DNA of 64,000 nt from contig JASAOO010003523.1 of the NCBI GenBank assembly GCA_030849075.1, positions 28,426 to 92,425 on the forward strand, given 5' to 3'. Positions 36,961 through 45,653 of the stretch are shown here, piece after piece. Origin of the DNA: Zelonia costaricensis. Its lineage: Eukaryota > Euglenozoa > Kinetoplastea > Trypanosomatida > Trypanosomatidae. The notes beneath the pieces are model-generated. The model worked only from the letters and a program-made list of their open reading frames with translations. It was not told the DNA's origin and did no database searches. Position numbers and translations under genes: made by a program. The number at the start of each line of letters is the position of its first letter. The first letter of the stretch is position 1.

Positions 36961-37004
36961 TCCTCCTGTCTTCCACTTTCTCTCCCCTCCGCGTGCGACG
37001 CCAG
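36961..37004 (+). promoter_or_regulatory. Candidate spliced-leader acceptor for TRAPPC1
   Basis: A long pyrimidine tract (36945-36990) is followed by its first AG at 37003-37004. The predicted 5' UTR is 48 nt. Confidence 0.55.
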
Positions 37005-37052
37005 CGCGCGACTCGACTGTCCTGAGCTGAGCTGTGTCGGTGTGTCGTCACG

Positions 37053-37478
37053 ATGACGCTCTACGCAATTTACGTCTTCAACAGGTACGGAGACACCATC
37101 TACACAAAGCAGTGGAAGCGCACCAGCGCGGTGCAGCACGGCGAGGATGGCCTCGTGGCTGGCTTTGTCTACACTTTGCAGCACATCAGCTCCCAGCTCT
37201 CGTCGACGCAGGCGGGTGGACTGCGCGCCGTGCACACGCCGCTGTACAAGGTGCACTACTCGGAGACGATGACCGGCTACCGCGTTGCGCTCTTCACGGA
37301 CAAGACGGCGAGCACCGCCGTGGTGCAGAGCATTCTGTCAGAGCTGCTGAAGGATGTGTTCATTCGGACTGTCACCAAGAATCCATCGTACCGCCACGAG
37401 AAGGGCACCCTCGTCACAGGCGACGAGTTCGAGGAGGCCATGGAAGCCCTCTTCCGACGCAAGAAGTTGTTGGCGTGA
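37053..37478 (+). CDS. TRAPPC1: TRAPP complex subunit Bet5/TRAPPC1
   Basis: 141 aa, the usual length of Bet5. It begins with the family strand YAIYVFNRYGDTIYTKQW, followed by a helix with GLVAGFVYTLQHISSQLS, then LRAVHTPLYKVHYSETMTGYRV, the diagnostic longin-fold hairpin of sybindin-like proteins, and a C-terminal helix VVQSILSELLKDVFIRTVTKNP. Bet5 is a core subunit of the TRAPP tethering complex, which activates Ypt1/Rab1 on ER-to-Golgi vesicles. Start chosen at the only ATG that keeps the first longin strand. Confidence 0.92.
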   Translation: MTLYAIYVFNRYGDTIYTKQWKRTSAVQHGEDGLVAGFVYTLQHISSQLSSTQAGGLRAVHTPLYKVHYSETMTGYRVALFTDKTASTAVVQSILSELLKDVFIRTVTKNPSYRHEKGTLVTGDEFEEAMEALFRRKKLLA

Positions 37479-38183
37479 CCGACAGATGGGCTGTAGGTGT
37501 TTGGTGCCATGCGCAACAATCACCAGTGCAGAGTGTGGTGGTTGGTCCTGCTGTACCCGCTGCAAACAAACAAATGAATAAGAATGTGCACCAGTTTTGC
37601 GAGGTGTGCAACTCTATGGGACTCTTCCTCACATCAGCTGGTCTAGATTGACACGAGAAGAAGAGGAGTGCCACTACCACCGTCAGCACGCCGCATCTTT
37701 CGGCTCTGCGCGGCGCGAATGGCGTGGCGAAGCCGCTTCTCGCACGACACACCTCGTCCAGGTTCGGCTGCCGCCCTGCCACCCCTTCTTACCCGGCTGC
37801 GTAAAAGAACGTCCCCCACACTCCCCACTCTCCCCCCCCCCGCCGGCCCTCATAATCTCCTTCGACCGTTTCATTTTTTGTTTAGCTGCTTTGCCGGGGC
37901 GCGCGAAGGGCTCCTCTTACTCAACCCCTCCCGCTCGGTGCATCCATTAAGCGGAAACAGTGAACACAAAGCGTTGAGGTGTTCGAAAACCGGAAAGCTC
38001 TCGCCGCTGCGCAGAGAAGCCGCCTGCGCGTTGCCACAAGAGCGCGTTCTCCTTTGCAGAGCCCCAAGTCAGCGTATTTTATGCTTGCCCGCTGCCTCCT
38101 TCACGACCTTGCAAAAAAGTACATCGCCGGATTCTGCATCCAGCTTCTTTCAACTCTTCACCTCGCCAAGTGTGGTGCACCAG
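37479..38183. other. Intergenic spacer, 0.7 kb
   Basis: No separate gene. The frame of the following pseudokinase is open through 37668-38183 but reads as UTR. A C-run lies at about 37832-37843. Confidence 0.6.
38144..38170 (+). promoter_or_regulatory. Candidate spliced-leader acceptor for the pseudokinase
   Basis: CTTCTTTCAACTCTTCACCTCGCC leads to AAG with AG at 38169-38170 (13-nt 5' UTR). A further CAG directly abuts the ATG at 38184. Confidence 0.45.
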
Positions 38184-40262
38184 ATGGGTGCCACGTTTGC
38201 GGATGCACATGGAGGCGAATACCGGCTCGTTGCGCCCGTGGAGGCTGACGGTGGTGGCTATGCATCTCTGTTCACGCAGGGCACAGCGTACCGTGCCCAC
38301 CGTCTTGCACCGGGCGTGGATGATCCGCAGGACGCTGGGGAGAGGTGCTCGTCTGACCCAACAGCAGCAGCAGCACCGGCAGCCACGGTGCTCGTGACGT
38401 ACATCCCACTCACGTCCTCTCTGCAAGACGCACCGGCGTCGTCGGAGGCTGCTGCGCTCGAGGCTGTGCTGCGCAACCTGGCGCTGCGTCGCCGCATCCG
38501 TCACTCGCTGCTGCGCACCTTGGTCGATGCCTTTTTTACGGACCAGCAACTCAGTTGCGCTCCAGCGTTGTCGAACGCATCCGGAAACGGAGGAGGCGAG
38601 TCAGTGGCCAGGGTAGCAGCGTCATCTGCTGCGTGCGACGAGCGCGATAGCGCGCATCACAAGTCTCCGCTGACTGCCCTCATCGTGATTGAAGAGTTTT
38701 GCGAGGGCTGCTCCCTCGCCGACTACGCCCACGCTGTTTCTTCGGGGCGGCTGGCCTGCAGCGACGCGAAGCTGCAGCGCGACGCCGCGGCAGTGGTGTA
38801 CCCGCTCGCGTCCGTCCTGCACCACGTCCACACCTCAACGCCAATTGTGTGCCGCTCCCTGCCTCTCGAGTGCGTCTTCCTTGACGCCAACCAAGGCACG
38901 CTGCGTGTGCGTCTTCCCCTCTCCGCCGTCTGTCGTGATGTTGAGCTCGATGGAGTGGATGGCAGCGATTCTCTGGGGTGCCCCACGGAGGACTTCGGCC
39001 GGCGCTACGATGTTGCCACGCTGTGCGCGCCGGAGCTGTGCCGCCTGCGCGGCTGGGGAACCGCAGAAGCGGCGGCAGTGTTGCTTCTCGACGGTGGCGG
39101 CGTGTCCGCCAGCGCCGATGTGTGGGCGCTGGGGACCGTGCTGCTGGAGCTCTGCGCGCTCAACCGCAGTGAACTCGCCGTACCAGGCCTCCACGCCGAG
39201 CGAGAGCGGGCCGCCGTGCTGCTCCGCCACATTGAGAATCCCGACGCACTCCTGCCGCCAGGGGCACACCCCACCGTGGTACAGCTCGTGGGGGCGTGTC
39301 TGGAGACCGTGCCACGACAGCGTCCGTCGATGGCCGCGGTGCTCAAAGCCGCCGCTTTCGGCACGCACCGCTCCTTCTCGCGCCTGGAGCAGAGCCGCGC
39401 CGCCATCAGCATCGCCGAGGCCGTTCTGCAAACGAGGACGAGCGAAGCTGCTGCCGCTGAGCAGCAGAATACGGTTTCGCCTGGAACGTGGGCGGGTGCG
39501 GGCCTCGCGACGCTCACTCTGCCGGGGCTCAGCTGGAGCACACCCGACGCATTCCGCGGGGCGCTTGTCCCCGGCGGCGCGCTGCCCGGCGAGCGGGAGG
39601 CTGCCACCGGAGCCGCCGTGCTCTTGTCACCCGATGCGGCGGAGGCGGGCTTCTCGCTCGCTTCCATCACCCAAGAGGCTCTGCAAGACGTTACAGGACT
39701 GCACGCGCGCTACCGTGACCTGGGCACCAGGAACGTCGCAGCTTCATCGGATGTCATGGTCGCGGCGGGCAACGCAGCTCTGCGTGCGCGTATGCGGCGC
39801 TCGCGTCAGCTCCCACGCGACATCGCGGGCACGGCCAAGATCATGGACGACTTGACGGAGCACTTTGCGCAGCTGGAGCAAAGCGACCCTCGGTCGTGCC
39901 TGCGGTTGATGGAGCTCCTCGTCGAGGGCTTTGCCGCCTCCGACGCGGACGTCGAGGCCGTTGCCAGCGGCCTCGACGTTGCCGATGCACTCCTCCACGC
40001 GTCGGCGACCGCGGTGACGTCACCCACCGGTGGCCAGGACCTGGCCTCGCTGGACGGTAGTGTCAACCTTGACGACGTTTCAGTAAACTCGGAAGCTGAG
40101 GCGCCGTCGACGGGCTTTAGCGTGGCGGACACGTTGCGCGTGATGCCGTCTATGCCGGCGCAGGTGTACTCGTCCGACCGGGCCGCCAACACCACCGCGG
40201 TGCTGTACAACTCGTGGCTTCGGAAACAGAAAAAGAAGCACCTCAGGATGGATGGCTTCTGA
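38184..40262 (+). CDS. Protein kinase-like protein, predicted pseudokinase
   Basis: 692 aa from the ATG at 38184. Residues about 20-390 keep a kinase outline: hinge-like LIVIEEFCEGCSLADYA (166-182); the catalytic-loop position IVCRSLPLECVFLD (221-234) where active kinases have HRDLKPENVLLD; an APE-like CAPEL (281-285); DVWALGTVLLEL (312-323), the DxWxxG helix; and PRQRPSM (377-383), the subdomain XI Arg. The HRD triad reads C-R-S, the catalytic Lys and Asn positions are Pro and Cys, no DFG and no clear glycine loop or VAIK lysine are seen. The C-terminal 300 residues are mostly low complexity with a helical segment near 530-590 (a possible dimer or binding region). A catalytically dead scaffold or regulator is the likely role. 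Fold call good; function unknown. Confidence 0.78.
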   Translation: MGATFADAHGGEYRLVAPVEADGGGYASLFTQGTAYRAHRLAPGVDDPQDAGERCSSDPTAAAAPAATVLVTYIPLTSSLQDAPASSEAAALEAVLRNLALRRRIRHSLLRTLVDAFFTDQQLSCAPALSNASGNGGGESVARVAASSAACDERDSAHHKSPLTALIVIEEFCEGCSLADYAHAVSSGRLACSDAKLQRDAAAVVYPLASVLHHVHTSTPIVCRSLPLECVFLDANQGTLRVRLPLSAVCRDVELDGVDGSDSLGCPTEDFGRRYDVATLCAPELCRLRGWGTAEAAAVLLLDGGGVSASADVWALGTVLLELCALNRSELAVPGLHAERERAAVLLRHIENPDALLPPGAHPTVVQLVGACLETVPRQRPSMAAVLKAAAFGTHRSFSRLEQSRAAISIAEAVLQTRTSEAAAAEQQNTVSPGTWAGAGLATLTLPGLSWSTPDAFRGALVPGGALPGEREAATGAAVLLSPDAAEAGFSLASITQEALQDVTGLHARYRDLGTRNVAASSDVMVAAGNAALRARMRRSRQLPRDIAGTAKIMDDLTEHFAQLEQSDPRSCLRLMELLVEGFAASDADVEAVASGLDVADALLHASATAVTSPTGGQDLASLDGSVNLDDVSVNSEAEAPSTGFSVADTLRVMPSMPAQVYSSDRAANTTAVLYNSWLRKQKKKHLRMDGF

Positions 40263-40849
40263 GCTGTACACGCGGGGGGTGTCCTGGTGTGACCGTGTTT
40301 GCTGGCGGGTTTTCCGACAACGAAGCTTTTGTTTTGAACCGCTTGCCGGGGGAGGGGAGGGGGGGGGGCGGCAGTCCGCACCGCTCGCTGAAGTTGGTGC
40401 GAAGGCAGGTGCGCGGCGGATGATCGCACTTCAATCGCCTCCTTCTTACCTGGCACAAAATGCGAGCGGTGGCGATGTGGCTCAGCAACACGGTGGCGCC
40501 GAGGAGAAGTTCAGCTTCTGACTGCTTTCTCGCGCGCACTGACAAAGAACACAAAAGTGAACTCGGCACGTGGGTGTTGTTTCACCAACTCAACGTGCGA
40601 CTGCCCTTTTTTTTTTTTTTTCCGCCACCGGGTCGTCGCAGATGCCACCTCCCAACCTGCTCCTGTCTTCTCTGCTTCCTTTTCCCCACTCACACCCTTG
40701 ACCCTCCCACCCTTCCCCCACACCCCCGTCCTCACCGAAGCCAGGCAACTCCTCACATCACACCTTATCCGTGCCCCTGCGGCAGCTCCCCCTTTTTTGT
40801 GCACGGTCAGCAGAGAACCCACTCCCCCATCTCCCGCCAGTCCAGCGCC
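40263..40849. other. Intergenic spacer, 0.6 kb
   Basis: No credible gene. It shows a G-run near 40350-40370, a T-run at about 40608-40622, and C/T tracts down to the acceptor. Confidence 0.6.
40823..40840 (+). promoter_or_regulatory. Candidate spliced-leader acceptor for the small basic protein
   Basis: CTCCCCCATCTCCCGCCAG with AG at 40839-40840 (9-nt 5' UTR); a second AG lies at 40844-40845. Confidence 0.45.
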
Positions 40850-41308
40850 ATGACGAAGCTGGTGCGGAAGCTCAAGCAGATGGCCAAGAAGCGGGCGCAT
40901 CGCAAGACGGTCCAGAAGCGCAAGGTAGAGCGAGCACAGCGCGAGCTGGAAAAGCGCAGCGAGCAGCAGTCACAGCGACTTGAGGACGAAGTCGACCTCG
41001 AGATGGCGCGGCTGAACGGCGAGCTGGAGGAAGAGGCCAACATGCGCGCCGGCGCCAGCAAGCGCGACGCTGATGACGCGGCCACCAATGCGGCGGTCAA
41101 GCGGGCTGTGCGCGTGATTGGCGACCTTGTCCTGGACGCACCGCTCAAGAAGAACAAGAAGCAGATGACGCGCAAGCAGGCGAAGCGGAAGGAGAAGATG
41201 CTCGAACGTGGCACGGCGGTGAGCGACAGCCTTTGCAAGAAGTGGGACCACAAGAAGCGCCGTGTCAAGGTGCGCGCGCAGATCCGCAACGAGGATCTGC
41301 ACAATTAA
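40850..41308 (+). CDS. Small highly basic helical protein, possibly nucleolar
   Basis: 152 aa from the ATG at 40850; upstream open frame discounted as pyrimidine-tract UTR. Lys, Arg and Glu make up a large share of the protein. Residues 1-65 form a long charged helix (KLKQMAKKRAHRKTVQKRKV, then an acidic/Gln stretch), followed by VKRAVRVIGDLVLDAPLKKN near 85-105 and a second basic block KKQMTRKQAKRKEKM with WDHKKRRVKVRAQIR at the end. The composition suits a nucleolar ribosome-biogenesis or RNA-binding factor, and several basic clusters could serve as nuclear signals. No family recognised. Confidence 0.7.
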   Translation: MTKLVRKLKQMAKKRAHRKTVQKRKVERAQRELEKRSEQQSQRLEDEVDLEMARLNGELEEEANMRAGASKRDADDAATNAAVKRAVRVIGDLVLDAPLKKNKKQMTRKQAKRKEKMLERGTAVSDSLCKKWDHKKRRVKVRAQIRNEDLHN

Positions 41309-42303
41309 GGTGGTGGTGGTGGCAGGCGCTGCGGTAGCAAAGCTGCCCGAAACGTGTAGATGTTCAGCGTCTAAACAGCGTTTAACGTGTTCCTCTGCCG
41401 GAGAGCACACAAGGGAAAACCAAAAAGGATAGCTAGAGTTTCCAATAATGTTTCCAAGAACTGGTAGTCAACGCGCGGCCCACGCAAGCCAACGCTCAAG
41501 ATGCTGCTGGTACGGACGGCTAATTCACACGCCGCTCTGAAGGTGAGGGCTGCAGAGTGAGCGAGAGGGAGCATCTCCCCGCTTGTCCGTGCAGACGGCG
41601 CAAAGCCCCGTCACACTCAAATACTGTGTACTTCGATCTCCTTCTTTCGCCGACCCCACTCACTCCCGACGACCACCACCATCACCACGACAACTGGTCC
41701 CTGCAAACTCACCTCCAGTCCCAAAGCCGTCGCACCGTCGGTGCCCACAAGCCAATCACCTCCCCCCCCAAACGCGGACGTCCGTCCTTTATCTGGGACC
41801 TACACAGGACACATCTGCGGGAGGAACAAAGCGAGAACAACATAGCGACGGCAACAACAGCTGGCCCACTTTTCCGCGAAGCTGGTGCCGACGTGGTTTC
41901 TTCGCTTGCGTGCCTGCCTGTCGGCCAGCTTTGCTTGCTGTAGAGGAAGCCCACGTCTCGACCTCCGTCAGCGGCAACACCCCCCGCCCTCACTGTCACA
42001 CACACACACACATACATAGAAACGGAAACGTGAAGCGGCGCGGCTTTTCTGCCGGACGGGAGCAGCAACCAGGGATTGGAGGAGTGCCGGGCACTTGGTG
42101 CCTCTTCCTTCTCACTCGCGGGTGTTCTTCTTGTTGTGCCTGCAGTGCACAGCCTTCTCAGACCGTTCTAATCAGGCTGCTAACAGGCCGACTAGCCCTT
42201 CTCCTCCCCGCTTGTCCCGCAGACCTGAGGCCTGCCGACGGCTTGGCGCTGAAGGCTGCACAGAACGCACTCGCCCCGCTGCCGACAGTGACGTCCCACG
42301 AGA
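41309..42303. other. Intergenic spacer, 1.0 kb
   Basis: No credible gene. A short GGT repeat follows the stop (41309-41322), a CA run lies at 41998-42012, and the final acceptor is at 42221-42222. Confidence 0.6.
42195..42222 (+). promoter_or_regulatory. Candidate spliced-leader acceptor for LEO1
   Basis: CCCTTCTCCTCCCCGCTTGT then CCCGCAG, AG at 42221-42222; 81-nt 5' UTR. Confidence 0.55.
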
Positions 42304-44055
42304 ATGGAGTCCTCCAGCACCCCCAAGGCGACTGCCGTGATGGCCGCGCCGCCGTCAGCTCTGCCGACCCCGGGGGCTTCGTCCCCACCAGAGGCGGCCA
42401 TGGGTAGCGGCTTCGACGAGGACGGCCTGCTGGCTCTCTCCGGTGGCGCCAGCGGTGGCGGTGGTGCCGGGGCCGCGGCGGCGGCGGCGCTGTCGGCGAT
42501 GCCGCTCACGATGCAGGCTCTGTTCGGGCCCATCTTCCAGGTGGCCGAGTCGGACCTTGCCGCGGCGAAGGACCCGGCGCTCATCGACACCCGCTCCATC
42601 CTGCACGACCTCTTCGGCGCCGCCGTGCACGAGGACGACGTCCATCTCTTCCCCGAGGAGCGCCACGGCGCTGAGGCGCTGACGCGTGAGATGAAGTCGA
42701 ACCGGGACGTGCTCGTGTACGAGGAGGGCGCGCGGTACTTCGGCAGCGCCGGCGCCGACGTCCTGCGCAGCGACCAGCACGTCCCCTTCACGCTGCTGGA
42801 GAGCCGTGTACCAGCGCACTGGGCAGAGAGCCGCGCAAAGGCGTCGACGCCGTCGTGGCTGCTCGACATGCCGGTGATCTTTCCGAGTCGGCAGACCCTG
42901 CACGCCGACCCCCGTCCGTGCGACCCGTCGACCTGCGCGTACCTAGAGAGCAACAAGTTCATGCTCTACACCCCGAGCAACGTGCTGCGGTGGTGCGTCG
43001 GGGATAATGCGGTGTCGAGCAATAGCCGCGTCGTGCGCTGGAGTGACGGCTCCATCACGATGCACGTTGGCAGCGACGTCTTGACGCTGCTGCCGTCGCA
43101 AGACTCCACGCTGAACATGCTCGGCGAGACACTCGAAGTGGGCAAGGCCGGGATGGAGATCGAGGCGGTGGTGGCCGCGACCGTGCCGGAGAAGCATCTC
43201 ACGGCTCGGCTGGGCGAGGCGGTCTCGATTGAGGTAGCCCTGGCCCAAGAGCGTCGGCAGCGCGAGCTGGAGAACCGTAACCGCGACCTGCCGTACGCCG
43301 ACTCGTCGATGCCGCCGATTGACTGGACGAAGCCGCGCAAGGGCCGCACCATCCAGGAAGAGTTCGTGCGCGACGACTACGAGATGCGGAAGCGGGAGAT
43401 GAAGCGGCGGTACAAGGAGGGTCGGCCGATGACGCTGGCCGAGCAGCTGCAGCTCGAGGCGGGGCTGCAGGACCACGTGACAGGCGCGACGGCGGAGCAG
43501 CTGCAGGCAGAGAGGGAGGAGCAGCAGCGGCAGGCGGCGCTGAAGGCGGCTCAGCGTGCGGAGCACGGCGGGCAGAAGCGCAGCCGCTACGACCGCGACC
43601 TCACCCTACAGGGCGGTGACCCCTTCCTTGGCCAGCCCGCCGATGACGACGAGGAGGACGGCGACGACGGGGAGCTGTCTGTCCATGAAGACGCCGACGA
43701 CGGCGCGAGCGATGCGGACTCCTTCGAGCAGCGCATGGCGGAGATGTACGCGCGCAACAACGCAGGAACCGATGCACCCGCCGTGAAGCGGTCCCGCGCA
43801 GAGCCGGCGGGAACCGTGCGCTACACGGGTCTGGCAGCGGCTCTGCAGGAGCTGTTGGGGCAGATCCCAATGGACGCGGAGGCGTTCGCGTCTGTCGACG
43901 GCACCCTCAGCTTTCTCAGCATGGACGGGACGGCGGAGGAGACGGTGCGCGCTGAGCTGCCCAAGATGCTCGCCGAGGTGGCGGCCGAGCTTCCGACGCT
44001 GAGTACGCAGCGTGTGGAGGCAGAGCTGGCGGCGCTCTTCCCTGACCTCGCCTGA
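42304..44055 (+). CDS. LEO1: RNA polymerase-associated protein Leo1 (Paf1 complex)
   Basis: 583 aa. The Leo1 core lies at about 185-340 and contains the family hallmark SNSRVVRWSDGSITMHVGSD (about 237-256), close to the ARFVRWSDGSxxLHLG pattern of yeast and human Leo1, plus NKFMLYTPSNVLRWCVG just before it. The N-terminal 70 residues are Ala/Gly/Ser-rich and disordered. After the core comes a charged helix with EEFVRDDYEMRKREMKRRYKEG, then an acidic stretch (DDDEEDGDDGELSVHEDADD, about 440-460) typical of Leo1, a basic KRSRAEPAG, and a helical C-terminal tail (VRAELPKMLAEVAAELPTL). Leo1 acts with Ctr9, Rtf1 and Cdc73 on elongating RNA polymerase II and histone modification. Confidence 0.88.
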   Translation: MESSSTPKATAVMAAPPSALPTPGASSPPEAAMGSGFDEDGLLALSGGASGGGGAGAAAAAALSAMPLTMQALFGPIFQVAESDLAAAKDPALIDTRSILHDLFGAAVHEDDVHLFPEERHGAEALTREMKSNRDVLVYEEGARYFGSAGADVLRSDQHVPFTLLESRVPAHWAESRAKASTPSWLLDMPVIFPSRQTLHADPRPCDPSTCAYLESNKFMLYTPSNVLRWCVGDNAVSSNSRVVRWSDGSITMHVGSDVLTLLPSQDSTLNMLGETLEVGKAGMEIEAVVAATVPEKHLTARLGEAVSIEVALAQERRQRELENRNRDLPYADSSMPPIDWTKPRKGRTIQEEFVRDDYEMRKREMKRRYKEGRPMTLAEQLQLEAGLQDHVTGATAEQLQAEREEQQRQAALKAAQRAEHGGQKRSRYDRDLTLQGGDPFLGQPADDDEEDGDDGELSVHEDADDGASDADSFEQRMAEMYARNNAGTDAPAVKRSRAEPAGTVRYTGLAAALQELLGQIPMDAEAFASVDGTLSFLSMDGTAEETVRAELPKMLAEVAAELPTLSTQRVEAELAALFPDLA

Positions 44056-45069
44056 GGTGTGCGGTCGGCGGCAACCAAGTGACCTGGACCGAGCATGCGG
44101 CACGCTTCGATGAGGGCCGAGGCACGGGTTCGCAGTGCACTTCTTCTTTCGCTTTGCCTGTGCACTGCTGGGACAGCTCGAGAGTGGAAGAGGGGGTGCC
44201 CCCCTGGTGCCTTGGCACGTTGTTGTGCTCCGTTTGGTGTGGCACTTGCGCGGTGCGGTGCTCAACACACGCACTCGTCTCTTTTCCTCTTGTGCCGCTT
44301 CACTTTGCGCGGGCGCTGCGTCGATCGCGGCGCGAGGTAACCCTAACGAATCGTCGCGTACGTTCACCTGTCGCGGGACGGCGCGGAGGCGGCGGAGGGC
44401 GGAGGGCGGCCGGGCGGTCTGCCTGCTAGCGGGCAGACAAGCATCAAAGTGTCCATATCAGTCCCCGAGGGTGCACTGAGGCCGCGACGAGGTCGGGGGT
44501 GGGCCACCTTCTTTCTCCGCCACACGCTCTGTGTTGCTGCCGCCCTCTTTCTCACGTAGCGAGCTCGCCGTTATGGCTAACCCCTTCCGTGCTCTACTTC
44601 ACGTCCGCTCTTTTGAGGAGACACAGCCACGCGAGCGCCGCGCCTCGTCCTCGTGCCGTCCCTGACTGTCGACCCGTGCGGCTCTGCCACCGCGCACTGC
44701 GGTTGCCGGTGCCACCTGAGTGCGCTAAAGCTCGTCGTTGGAGCTTGCACGGCCGATGGTTTGGTTGCTGTGGTTCTCCTTCTGCCGTGCCTTGTGGTCC
44801 ACCCCGGCCGCGGCGAGGTTGTGAGAGGGGCCTCGTGTCTGTCGCGGGTCCCTGCTTCCGCCTCGCGGTGGGTCTCCTGTCCAGGGCGTGGGCTCGTGCG
44901 CTTCATCGCCGCGGTGTCGTCGCTGCCACGACACGTCCGATAGTGGGGAGCGGCGAGAAGGGAGGTGGTGTCGTGTAAAGTGCGAGTGGTGGTCGAAACA
45001 GAGAAGGGGACACGCCGTGCGCAGCTCACGACCCGAGGCCGCGCTTTCTCACTTGTTCTCTTTCCCCGC

Positions 45070-45104
45070 GTGTGTGTGTGTGAGGGTGTGTGTGTGTGTG
45101 TGTG
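45070..45104. repeat. Interrupted (GT)n microsatellite
   Basis: Two GT tracts separated by AGG; longest uninterrupted part about ten units. Confidence 0.88.
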
Positions 45105-45596
45105 CATGTGTCTTGGAGCGGTGTGAAGGACGTTGTTTCGTGTACAGCATAGCCTCGTACCTAAGAAAGTGACCCCCAAACAAAAGGTGAAGAACAGAAG
45201 AGCAGGTACACCGATGTCTCACGGAGGGCGCCAGGTATACGTGCGTGCCTGTGTGCATCAAAACCTCCTCTGCGTTCTGGTGAGAGTGTATAGCGCATGA
45301 AAAGAAGTCCAGGCAGTGCGCACCGGCTCGGAGAGGGGAGATGTGTGTGTAGGGTGGGGGGCCGGCAGGATTCTGCGCCGCGTCCTCGTACCCTTCCACA
45401 ATGGCACTCCGGTGTGCACTCCTTCTGAAGCACTACGCTGTCACGGTCTCGTGTCGGTGCAGGGAAAGGTGCGCGCGTTCGCCGGTGCTCACCGATTGTG
45501 CTGCCCAGATGGCGTTTACGTCCGCTCTCTAGCTCTGTCAGTACACGCCTCAATCTTCGACAACAGCAAACTGCTCCACTCTGATGCATCTCTGGA

Positions 45597-45610
45597 CTTC
45601 CTCTTTTCAG
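45597..45610 (+). promoter_or_regulatory. Candidate spliced-leader acceptor for the selenocysteine lyase-like gene
   Basis: GACTTCCTCTTTTCAG with AG at 45609-45610; 43-nt 5' UTR. A second AG at 45639-45640 would leave 13 nt. Confidence 0.5.
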
Positions 45611-45653
45611 CTTGCACGACACGCACGTGCCGTATTGCAGCTCTCACGGAAAG

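Larger units (their letters stand above)
36214..37052. other. Intergenic spacer, 0.8 kb
   Basis: No credible gene. It includes the AC run at 36408-36431, an A-rich stretch near 36471-36500, a C-run near 36770-36780, and the acceptor before TRAPPC1. Confidence 0.6.
44056..45653. other. Gene-free stretch, 1.6 kb
   Basis: No frame shows a recognisable domain. The region is G-rich on the + strand in 44380-44950 and carries a GT microsatellite at 45070-45104. It probably holds the LEO1 3' UTR and the 5' UTR of the next gene. Confidence 0.55.

Noticed and set aside
37668..38183. 172-codon in-frame extension before the pseudokinase
   Set aside because: Open by chance in GC-rich UTR; the acceptor at 38169-38170 lies inside it and the composition is unlike the protein.
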